DNA from: G020348385 sp964410125
GTDB taxonomy: Bacteria; Acidobacteriota; Aminicenantia; Aminicenantales; Aminicenantaceae
Direction: 5' to 3'
DNA length: 64,000 bases
Assembly: GCA_964410125.1 (NCBI GenBank)
Contig: CAYPGQ010000011.1
Span: 1-64,000 of the forward strand
Position numbers and translations under genes: made by a program
Notes under the pieces: model-generated
What the model was told of the DNA's origin: nothing
Database searches by the model: none
The model's input: only the letters and a program-made list of their open reading frames with translations
Shown: positions 1 to 7,410 of the stretch, in pieces
Layout: the number at the start of each line of letters is the position of its first letter
How positions within the stretch are numbered: position 1 is the stretch's first letter

Positions 1-2
1 AA

Positions 3-98
3 GATTTCCTGGATGACCTCGTCATGGAAGCGAGAGACGCGATGGAAGACACCATTACGCCTGGAAAGCCAAACCATAAGCCAGGCTATTTCTATTAG
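3..98 (+). CDS. C-terminal end of an unrecognised protein, cut by the window edge
   Basis: The third frame is open from the first base to a TAG at 96-98 and encodes 31 residues ending in PGYFY. Its codons look like those of the real genes in the window. An alternative reading in frame 1 stays open to 201 and ends in KTKAAWR, so either could be the true tail, or the gene may be frameshifted. No family is recognised. Nothing else is visible between 201 and 252. Confidence 0.35.
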   Translation, partial: DFLDDLVMEARDAMEDTITPGKPNHKPGYFY

Positions 99-252
99 TA
101 TGCAATCAGATGTTGACGATGGAAGGTTAATTTTGACAACCAGAGTCGACTTCTACAGTGAAAAAAAAGCTTTGGCTAAAACAAAAGCGGCTTGGAGATA
201 GGAGGTGAGCAGAGAGGGATATGGTGCAAGCACTCTATGTCAATAAATTTTC

Positions 253-1164
253 TCATTCTAGAACTTCCCTTTTTGTCTTTTTAAACAAATATTTTACTAT
301 TGACCTACCGCCTATAGTTGAATGACAAAAATCAAGATCGTCGTTAAATTCCACCTCATCAAAATTAACCGGTTCCTCAAAATGTGTATAACCAAAATCA
401 GCCAGACTGTTAAAAACTGCTTTATTAAAATCAACTCCGTTTTTAAAATTTGCATGTTTGAAATCAGCATGCCTAAAAAAACTCACTTCCGAAAAATCCG
501 GACCTTTGGGAAAATCCGTGTGTCCAAAATTTGCAGTTCTTTTGAATACTGCTTTATCAAATTCAATTTTTCCACAAAAATTAGTGTGTCTGAAGTCCGC
601 ATCATGTTCATATAGTGATTCTTCGAAATAAGCATCACCATTAAATTTTGTGTGTTTGAAATCCATATCATCATTAAAGGAAGATTTCGTAAAAACAGCA
701 GATTTATCAAAACTCACATGTCTGAAATCAGCGAATCCATAAAATGCCGTATTTTTAAAACAGACTCTCTTCATAAAATCGGAATGACGGAACGAAAATT
801 CACCGGTAAATTTGCAGCCGTCAAATACGACTTCGTTATAAAAAACAGCCTTATACATTTCCTCTCTACCCTTATGAACGTGACCTACAACATCATCCTT
901 AAATAGACAATTACAAAATTTTACCGGAATTCTTACATGACAAATATAAAGTCTAGGAAAACCCGACCATGGCTTGCCTTTATCCTCAATCACATCTTCA
1001 ATCGCAGTAAAATCCAGTTTACCTGTTATGGTAATATTCTCATAGTGCACTTCCACACCATTATTGATTTTTTCAATAATATCTCCAGCATTTATCGATG
1101 ACTGTGAATAAACGAATATAGTGAATAGAGAAAAAAGTGAAATTAAAATTACATACCTTCTCAT
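253..1164 (-). CDS. secreted pentapeptide-repeat-like protein (Phe-rich variant)
   Basis: 303 residues. The start is placed at 1164 because AGGAGGAG lies at 1167-1174, three bases before this ATG; an upstream in-frame ATG at 1203 has no such site. Residues 1-20 form a signal peptide ending in FVYS. From about residue 90 the chain is built of short repeats with Phe or Leu every fifth position (ADFRH, VDFNK, ANFGH), with a longer period of about 20 residues alternating 'ADFxHTxF' and 'xDFdkavF' half-turns. This resembles the right-handed quadrilateral beta-helix of pentapeptide-repeat proteins but with Phe where A(D/N)LXX is usual. The gene lies 31 bp after the stop of the preceding permease on the same strand, so it is probably co-transcribed with it. 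Function unknown; an exported solenoid that binds a surface or partner is plausible. Confidence 0.75.
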   Translation of the reverse strand: MRRYVILISLFSLFTIFVYSQSSINAGDIIEKINNGVEVHYENITITGKLDFTAIEDVIEDKGKPWSGFPRLYICHVRIPVKFCNCLFKDDVVGHVHKGREEMYKAVFYNEVVFDGCKFTGEFSFRHSDFMKRVCFKNTAFYGFADFRHVSFDKSAVFTKSSFNDDMDFKHTKFNGDAYFEESLYEHDADFRHTNFCGKIEFDKAVFKRTANFGHTDFPKGPDFSEVSFFRHADFKHANFKNGVDFNKAVFNSLADFGYTHFEEPVNFDEVEFNDDLDFCHSTIGGRSIVKYLFKKTKREVLE

Positions 1165-1195
1165 AACTCCTCCTAAAAATTGGTTTTTTTTGTAG

Positions 1196-3817
1196 CTATT
1201 CATACCGCAGGGCGCTAACCGGATTGGAGCGGGCGGCCTTCCAGGTTTGAATCCAGGTTGTCAACAGCACCACCAAAAGCATGAATAAAGCCGCTATCAG
1301 AAAAACAACCGGTGAAAGACGGATCTTATAAGCAAAATTCTGCAGCCACCTGTTCATGACAAATACAGCCGCCGGCCAAGCGATCAGATTGGCCATCAAC
1401 ACCCAACCCACCGACTCACGGGAAAGAAGTATCAAGACACTGAAATCAGACGCGCCGTGAACCTTACGAATTCCGATTTCTTTAGTTCTGCGGCTTATGG
1501 TGATCGATGTGAGCCCGAAAACTCCCAGACACGCAACCAGAACCGCCAAAACGGATGAATATCCCACGATTCTATTCCATCTCTTTTCTTTGAGATACTG
1601 TGCTCCTATAACCTCATCCAGGAAAGAATAGGAAAAAGGCTTGTCTATCTGTAGTTCTTTCCATGCCGATTGTATGTCCTCAAGCATTCTCGATATCTCA
1701 GAAGACGACACACGGATCATCATAAGATCAAACCTGTGGGAGGGACTAAGAATATGAACGGCAGGCTTAATCTCTATTCCTTTTCTATTTGTGTGATAAT
1801 CGTCAACAATCCCGATGATTGGAAAAAATGTTCCATCTAATTCAATTCTTTGTCCGATTGGATCGGTTATTTCAAATCTCTTTATCAGGGTTTCATTCAC
1901 AATCACAGAATAAGGATCGGTTTGCATCTCCTGGGAAAAATTTCTTCCCTGGAGAAGATCGATCTCAAGGGTTTTAAAATAATTCTCATCGATACGATTA
2001 AACCACACACTTTCATGTTCCTTATATCGATATTTAAATTCATAATAATAACTATCTTTCCCATCTAAAGAAGCAAGAGCTCCTGTAATCCCTTTGATCC
2101 CGGAGATGTTGGAAAGGCGGTTTTTCAAGCGGTCATATATTTTTCCATCGATATTATTAACGATGACTATATTATCCTTATTAAATCCAAGATCTTGATT
2201 GACCATGAAATTTATCTGCCGCCCCAATACAATGGTCGAAATGATCAGGAAAATAGACAAAGCAAACTGCAGAATCACCAGAAACCGGGTAAAAAAGTTT
2301 TTTCCACTGATTTTCATTTTTCCTTTGAATATATCCAGAGGATGAAACCGCGAAAGAACCACTGCCGGGTAGCTGCCCACACTGATTCCTAAGACCAAGG
2401 TGAGTAAGATAAGAACACCTACATTAAGGGGAGAAAAAATAGCATCTGTATGCAGAGATTTCATGGTCACGCGGTTGAATGCAGGAAGAAACATGCAGGC
2501 TAATCCCACACCTATAATAAAAGACAATCCAGTCAAAACCACTGATTCACTCCAATACTGCTGGATAAGCTGCCGGCGTTCGGCACCTACGACCTTGCGA
2601 ATCCCGAGTTCAATAAATCGTTTTGAGGCATTTCCGATGGATAGTGTGACAAAATTGATACCGGCAATAAAAAGGATGATGAACGCGATCCCTCCCAAAA
2701 TATAGACCGGAATCAGGCTCCCGGATTCTGTAGCACCCGGATCAAAATGAATATCTCTCATCCTCTGCAAGCCGAAGGATATGGGATCGATGTTTTCCGC
2801 TGCGTTTTTAAACTGCCTGTAGATCTCACGCTCGAAGTTGGCCGCATAATATTTCTTGCCAAATTCAGAATATCTTTTCTCAATAGTCTCTACCGTTTTC
2901 CCATCATAGAGCTGGATGTAGGTTTTCCACGACATCCTCAGACTTATCCAGTCTGTCAGTCTGTCCGCTCCCCCGAACAGTCTGATACTTTCAAAATTGA
3001 TCAACAGATCGAAGGTCACTGTAGAATTAGGGGGAGGATTTTCCGCCACGCCGGATACCACAAAGTCGTTCCTGTTATCGTCCGATATCAAAGTCATAGT
3101 CTTTCCAACCGGATCCGTATCCCCGAAATACTTCCTCGCAAAAGACTCGGACAGCACAATGGATGAATAGTCAGATAAGACAGAAGCTGGATGTCCTTGT
3201 GCAAGAGGAAAAGAAAACATCTCAAAAAACTCTGCATCGACCATTGTGATCTCCTCCTCTTCAAGGAAATCTTCAGTTTTCACAATGAATTCCTGGGGGA
3301 AAACTCTGACATACCGCTTTACCTCAGGAAAATATTCTTTTAGAGCCGGTCCGTGTGGTACATGCACAGCTCCACCCTGCCATTTTACGCTCCCGTCCGG
3401 ATTGTGAAAGCGGATCAATGGACGGTAAATGGAATGGAGATTCTCATGAAACCGGTCAAAAGAAAGCTCATCATTAACAAACAAAAAAATTAAAATTGTG
3501 CAGGCCAATCCCATTGACAGTCCAAAAATATTGATCATCGAATGGGACTTTTGTCTTCTTATATTTCTAACAGTAATTTTTAAATAATTTCTAAACATTA
3601 AAAACCTCCAGTAGATTTTGTCCATGATGATTCCTGGGAAAGATTCCAAGACGCGGAACCAGTACCAGGCCTTTGCCCGCCATCTCGGCTTGCAGCCGAT
3701 CATGTATCGATAGATTTCATCGATATCGTCAGTGAATTCATAAAAGTCTTCTCCCCTTAACAAAAGTCTGAGAAAAAAGTATGGGATAAAAGGGGGCTTC
3801 TGTTTTTTTGTATGCAA
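1196..3817 (-). CDS. FtsX/MacB-family orphan permease with N-terminal prefix domain (P1)
   Basis: 873 residues. A cytosolic prefix (residues 1-73) is followed by a MacB-like core: TM1 near 95-115, a periplasmic domain, three TMs with the first FtsX motif (ELGIRKVVGAERRQLI), a fifth TM, a second periplasmic domain and three C-terminal TMs with KEIGIRKVHGAS. It ends in NPVSALRYE, a variant of the family's NPVDSLRYE. No nucleotide-binding domain is present in the protein or beside it. The start is TTG at 3817, directly abutting the stop of the upstream PadR gene. An internal ATG at 3598 (residue 74) has GGAGG at 3605-3609. This is the most divergent body of the array: the usual NLSTARS after TM2 is replaced by TLSIGNAS. 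Role in transport or mechanotransmission is inferred from the family. Confidence 0.9.
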   Translation of the reverse strand: MHTKKQKPPFIPYFFLRLLLRGEDFYEFTDDIDEIYRYMIGCKPRWRAKAWYWFRVLESFPGIIMDKIYWRFLMFRNYLKITVRNIRRQKSHSMINIFGLSMGLACTILIFLFVNDELSFDRFHENLHSIYRPLIRFHNPDGSVKWQGGAVHVPHGPALKEYFPEVKRYVRVFPQEFIVKTEDFLEEEEITMVDAEFFEMFSFPLAQGHPASVLSDYSSIVLSESFARKYFGDTDPVGKTMTLISDDNRNDFVVSGVAENPPPNSTVTFDLLINFESIRLFGGADRLTDWISLRMSWKTYIQLYDGKTVETIEKRYSEFGKKYYAANFEREIYRQFKNAAENIDPISFGLQRMRDIHFDPGATESGSLIPVYILGGIAFIILFIAGINFVTLSIGNASKRFIELGIRKVVGAERRQLIQQYWSESVVLTGLSFIIGVGLACMFLPAFNRVTMKSLHTDAIFSPLNVGVLILLTLVLGISVGSYPAVVLSRFHPLDIFKGKMKISGKNFFTRFLVILQFALSIFLIISTIVLGRQINFMVNQDLGFNKDNIVIVNNIDGKIYDRLKNRLSNISGIKGITGALASLDGKDSYYYEFKYRYKEHESVWFNRIDENYFKTLEIDLLQGRNFSQEMQTDPYSVIVNETLIKRFEITDPIGQRIELDGTFFPIIGIVDDYHTNRKGIEIKPAVHILSPSHRFDLMMIRVSSSEISRMLEDIQSAWKELQIDKPFSYSFLDEVIGAQYLKEKRWNRIVGYSSVLAVLVACLGVFGLTSITISRRTKEIGIRKVHGASDFSVLILLSRESVGWVLMANLIAWPAAVFVMNRWLQNFAYKIRLSPVVFLIAALFMLLVVLLTTWIQTWKAARSNPVSALRYE

Positions 3818-4150
3818 TTACCTGGCCTTCTGCTCAATCGACAGTTCGTCAATACCCTTCCAAAGGGAATTATGCACGCTCTTGATTTTTTCCAAAGCAG
3901 AGATACCTTCAGGAGTTAATTCATAATAGTATTTACTCCGTCCTCCTCGTTCTGAAACGGGAGCACTGGAAATCTTATCTAAATATCCTTTGGCCTTCAT
4001 CTTCTTCAAAGTTTTGTAGATAACTCCAAAGGACCAGTGCCTGCCGATATCTTTAAAGACTTGTTCTCTTATGGTCACGCCGTAGGCGTTGCTTCCCTGT
4101 TTATAGACCGCTAATAGTATGATTTCTTCGGCCCTGGATAGGAGTATCAT
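3818..4150 (-). CDS. PadR-family transcriptional regulator paired with P1
   Basis: 110 residues, the usual size of the short PadR type: an N-terminal winged helix (ILLAVYKQ...YGVTIREQ, recognition region WSFGVIYKTLKKMKAKGY, wing RGGRSKYYYELT) and one C-terminal helix for dimerisation. AGGAGCT lies seven bases before the ATG. It is the promoter-proximal gene of an operon with P1 and likely represses it together with itself, as PadR proteins commonly do. It is close in sequence to the PadR at 6857-7177, differing mainly near the wing and C-terminus. Confidence 0.92.
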   Translation of the reverse strand: MILLSRAEEIILLAVYKQGSNAYGVTIREQVFKDIGRHWSFGVIYKTLKKMKAKGYLDKISSAPVSERGGRSKYYYELTPEGISALEKIKSVHNSLWKGIDELSIEQKAR

Positions 4151-4193
4151 ATTCAGCTCCTTTCATTTGTGTGCAAATTGCATTCATACATAC

Positions 4194-4219
4194 TATACGC
4201 AAAAAATCTTTAAAAGGTT
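4194..4219 (-). promoter_or_regulatory. shared array promoter element before the P1 unit
   Basis: Read on the minus strand, AACC starts at 4219 and GTATA starts at 4198, 21 nt later. This is the same spacing as at nine other units of the array. The stretch GTATAGTATGTATGAATGC and a GCAATTTGC nine-mer (4172-4180) follow and are conserved before the sister unit at 7225. The GTATA block is a likely -10 region or PadR operator. Confidence 0.5.
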
Positions 4220-4240
4220 TACAAAGTTTTCCATCAAGCT

Positions 4241-6844
4241 TTATTCATACCGTAGTGAATCGACCGGATTGGCTGTAGCGGCTTTGATGGTCTGGTAGCT
4301 GACGGTTAAGAGGGCAACGCCAAGGACAGCCAGGCCGGAGAGTACAAAAATCCCTATCCCAAGGCTAACCCTGTAGGCAAAATTCTGGAGCCACCTGTGC
4401 ATGACAAAGTAGGCAATAGGCCAGGCAATGATATTGGCGAACAAAACGCATTTGGCGAAGTCTTTGGAAAGGAGCCCTGTGATACTCGGAACCGAAGCTC
4501 CCAGGACTTTCCTGATCCCAATTTCCTTAGTGTGCTGTTCAGCAGATAAGGTTGAAATGCCTATCAATCCCATACAAGCAATGATGATGGAAAGCAGCAT
4601 AAAGAAACCGAAGATTTTCCCCATCATTCTTTCGTTTTGGTAGTCTCTGCCGAATATTTCATCGAAAAAATGATAATCAAACTGGTAACTAGGGGCGAAT
4701 TTTTTCATCGTTCTTTTTATATAATCTATGGTTTTAGGTATATCGACGGGATTTATTTTGATAGAAATGTAGTTGGTAGATCCGGGAGACAGAGCTATAA
4801 AGGTTGGAGGTATTGGGTAGTGCAATGGACGCGAGTGAAAGTCTTTCACGACACCCACAATTCTTCCGGTTCTGATGCCCCAGAACCTGAATTCCTCTCC
4901 TATCAGCGCCTCCCCCGCGATGACTTTTGCTGCCGTTTCATTAATGAGCACTTCTTTTATCGAATCTGGATGAAAATCTCTTGAAAATTTTCTACCTTCG
5001 ACAATTTTTATCCCGTAAAGGTCCACAAACTCATGGTCGACCGTATAGACATTGAAAGGTACTGGTTCACCCGTGTTTTTATCCAGCAAATCTATGTTGC
5101 CTCTCCAAATGATGGAATTAGGCAGATCTGCCGAGCAGGACACGGCCGTAATATTCGGATTTCTTTTCAATTCTGTTTTAATACTCTCTTCATTTCTCCT
5201 GACTTCCTTGTGATACTTAACCTTGCTCAGCACTAATATCTGTTCCCTGTCAAATCCCATATCTTTTTTGTTAATAAAATCGATCTGATGTTTGATGGCG
5301 AGTGTGCTTATGATAATAATGATGGCAATCGAGAACTGTGTAACAACCAGAATATTTCTCACCAGGATTCCCTTTGCATTGTACTTTGATGTCCCCTTCA
5401 ATATGTTAACAGGCCTGAATGAGGATAGGTGAAAAGCCGGATAGCCCCCTCCAACAACTCCGACAAAAACAACGGCAGAAATAATCATAAGGAAATATTT
5501 GGCATTTCCCAGTTGACCTAAATTGAACTTGCTTCCCGTGATGCCGCTGAAAACCGGGAGAAATATTATGACCAGAGCAATTGAAACCACAAGAGATAAT
5601 ATCGTGGCTAAAAAAGACTCACCCAGAAACTGCCTGAACAACTGCCTCCTATTTGCTCCCACAGCCTTTCTAATCCCTACCTCTTTAAACCGCTGAAATG
5701 ACCGGGCCGTCGATAAGTTCCAGTAATTCAAGCAAACAACAACCAGGATCAGTAATGCGATGGACGAATAGATATATATATACTTAATGTCAGAATTATC
5801 GCTGTATTGAGTGTTGTCGCTGAGATGGGAATGCAGATGAATGGATGTCAGAGGCTGAAGGAAGTACCTTTCTTTGACATTATCATCCAGTGAAAGACGG
5901 AGGTCATACTTATGCAACAAGGCAGGGAGCTTTTGTTCGAGATTATCCGGATCAGCCCCTTTGCCCAAAAGAACATAGGTGTGAGATGAGTCTGCTGCTT
6001 GCATAATGCTTTTATCAAGTCGTGTGACTAAATCCATCGTGAGATGCGAATTTTCCGGCATGTCCTTAAAAACGCCTGTAATCTTGTAGGTGTATTGTGT
6101 AGCGCCTTCTTGAAGATTCAATATTTTTCCTACAGGATTTTCATTTCCATAATGTTTTCCCGCCAACCGTTCCGACATCACGATGGAATAAGGTTCAGTC
6201 AAAGCTTTTTTTGAATTCCCGCTTATAAAAGGAATCGAGAATATTTCAAAGAATTCGGGATCTGCGTAATAAAGATTTTCATAGAGACTCCTTTCACCGA
6301 TGGCAAAAAATTTTTCGCCGACATGCCACCTGAAAATCCTTGCCGATGAGATAGCTTCGGGAAAATCCTCGACCATGGCCGGTCCCAGAGCATTGTGTAT
6401 AAATGCTGATCTATCATTTCCCGTACTGCTTCCTCTTTCTCTTATCACGCGGAATATCTTGTCTGCATTTTCATGATACCTGTCAAAACTCAATTCATAC
6501 TGCACATATAAAGAGATCAAGAAAAAAGCCGCCATGCCTACAGACAGGCCTGCAATATTGATCACCGAATACCCTTTATGTCTTTTGATGTTTCTGACAG
6601 CAATTTTTAAATAATTTCTAAACATTAAAAACCTCCAGTAGACTTTATCCATGATGATTCCCGGAAAGGATTCCAAGACGCGGAACCAGTACCAGGCTTT
6701 TGCCCGCCATCCCGGCTTGAAGTCGATCATGTATCGATAGACTTCGTCGATATCGTCGGTAAATTCATAAAAATCCTCTCCCTTAAGCAGAAGCTTAAGA
6801 AACAAGTAAGGGATAAATGGGGGATTTTGTTTCTTTGCTTGCAT
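4241..6844 (-). CDS. FtsX/MacB-family orphan permease with prefix domain (P2)
   Basis: 867 residues. Prefix 1-73, internal ATG at 6625 (residue 74) with GGAGG at 6632-6636, then TM1 (MAAFFLISLYVQYELS), first FtsX motif KEVGIRKAVGANRRQLF, second FtsX motif KEIGIRKVLGASVPSI, and C-terminus NPVDSLRYE. The periplasmic domain (ARIFRW, FEIFSIPF, TIDYIKRTMKKFAPSY) belongs with P3 and P11, while the prefix belongs with P1. ATG start 12 bp after the PadR stop. No ATPase partner nearby. Confidence 0.9.
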   Translation of the reverse strand: MQAKKQNPPFIPYLFLKLLLKGEDFYEFTDDIDEVYRYMIDFKPGWRAKAWYWFRVLESFPGIIMDKVYWRFLMFRNYLKIAVRNIKRHKGYSVINIAGLSVGMAAFFLISLYVQYELSFDRYHENADKIFRVIRERGSSTGNDRSAFIHNALGPAMVEDFPEAISSARIFRWHVGEKFFAIGERSLYENLYYADPEFFEIFSIPFISGNSKKALTEPYSIVMSERLAGKHYGNENPVGKILNLQEGATQYTYKITGVFKDMPENSHLTMDLVTRLDKSIMQAADSSHTYVLLGKGADPDNLEQKLPALLHKYDLRLSLDDNVKERYFLQPLTSIHLHSHLSDNTQYSDNSDIKYIYIYSSIALLILVVVCLNYWNLSTARSFQRFKEVGIRKAVGANRRQLFRQFLGESFLATILSLVVSIALVIIFLPVFSGITGSKFNLGQLGNAKYFLMIISAVVFVGVVGGGYPAFHLSSFRPVNILKGTSKYNAKGILVRNILVVTQFSIAIIIIISTLAIKHQIDFINKKDMGFDREQILVLSKVKYHKEVRRNEESIKTELKRNPNITAVSCSADLPNSIIWRGNIDLLDKNTGEPVPFNVYTVDHEFVDLYGIKIVEGRKFSRDFHPDSIKEVLINETAAKVIAGEALIGEEFRFWGIRTGRIVGVVKDFHSRPLHYPIPPTFIALSPGSTNYISIKINPVDIPKTIDYIKRTMKKFAPSYQFDYHFFDEIFGRDYQNERMMGKIFGFFMLLSIIIACMGLIGISTLSAEQHTKEIGIRKVLGASVPSITGLLSKDFAKCVLFANIIAWPIAYFVMHRWLQNFAYRVSLGIGIFVLSGLAVLGVALLTVSYQTIKAATANPVDSLRYE

Positions 6845-6856
6845 CTACCTGGCTTT

Positions 6857-7177
6857 TTATTCAATCGATAGTTTTTTAATTCCATTCCAAAGGGAAAAAT
6901 GCACGCTTTTGATCTTTTCCAACGCAGAGGTGCCTTCGGGAGTTAATTCGTAATAGTATTTACTCCGTCCTCCGCGTTCTGAAACAGGAGCACTCGATAT
7001 CTTTTTGACATATCCTTTGGCCTTCATCTTCTTCAGAGTTTTGTAAATGACTCCAAAGGACCAATGTCTTCTGATATCTTTATAAATTTGTTCCCTTATG
7101 GTCACTCCATAAGCGTTGCCTCTCTGTTTATAAACCGCTAATAAAATGATTTCTTCGGCCCTGGATAAGAGTATCAT
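6857..7177 (-). CDS. PadR-family transcriptional regulator paired with P2
   Basis: 106 residues beginning MILLSRAEE. A longer reading from 7210 is rejected because AAGGAGCTG lies just before 7177 and all paralogues begin at the equivalent residue. Winged-helix motif WSFGVIYKTLKKMKAKGY and wing RGGRSKYYYELT. It is slightly shorter at the C-terminus than its near-twin at 3818-4150. Likely autorepressor of the P2 operon. Confidence 0.92.
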   Translation of the reverse strand: MILLSRAEEIILLAVYKQRGNAYGVTIREQIYKDIRRHWSFGVIYKTLKKMKAKGYVKKISSAPVSERGGRSKYYYELTPEGTSALEKIKSVHFSLWNGIKKLSIE

Positions 7178-7220
7178 ATACAGCTCCTTTAATTTATGTG
7201 CAAATTGCATTCATATATAT

Positions 7221-7245
7221 TATACGCTAAAAATCCCAAAATGTT
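7221..7245 (-). promoter_or_regulatory. shared array promoter element before the P2 unit
   Basis: On the minus strand AACA starts at 7245 and GTATAAT at 7225, 20 nt apart; TATAAT is a perfect -10 hexamer. The following TATATATGAATGCAATTTGC matches the P1 unit. It stands back to back with the promoter of P3, within a 233-bp divergent region. Confidence 0.5.
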
Positions 7246-7349
7246 TACAAATTTTTTTATAAATACCAGAAAATTCCATTAGGCTATCGATCCATGCGGG
7301 ATCTGCCTCAGAATAAATAAAAAAAACACAACATTTTCTGGAAATCTGT

Positions 7350-7374
7350 AACCTTTTTTTATTCTTAAAGTATA
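7350..7374 (+). promoter_or_regulatory. shared array promoter element before P3
   Basis: AACCTTTTTTT starts at 7350 and GTATATTTATT at 7370, 20 nt later. P3 keeps the element although it has no PadR gene between promoter and permease. The distance from GTATA to the preferred start at 7411 is 41 nt, in the range seen before the first genes of other units (38-66 nt). Confidence 0.5.
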
Positions 7375-7410
7375 TTTATTTAGATGATCAGAAAAAATAG
7401 AATCAAACCC

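Larger units (their letters stand above)
3598..4219 (-). repeat. duplicated promoter-PadR-prefix block, copy 1 (second copy 6625-7245)
   Basis: From the promoter through the PadR gene to the internal ATG of the permease, this block closely matches 6625-7245. The two prefixes share long stretches such as AKAWYWFRVLESFPGIIMDK. Beyond the internal ATG the permease bodies diverge strongly: the body after 6625 is closer to P3 and P11 than to P1. Extents are by eye. Confidence 0.7.

Noticed and set aside
322..906. plus-strand open frames opposite the pentapeptide-repeat-like gene
   Set aside because: They mirror the sense-strand repeat (regular Ile/Lys pattern) and have no ribosome sites.
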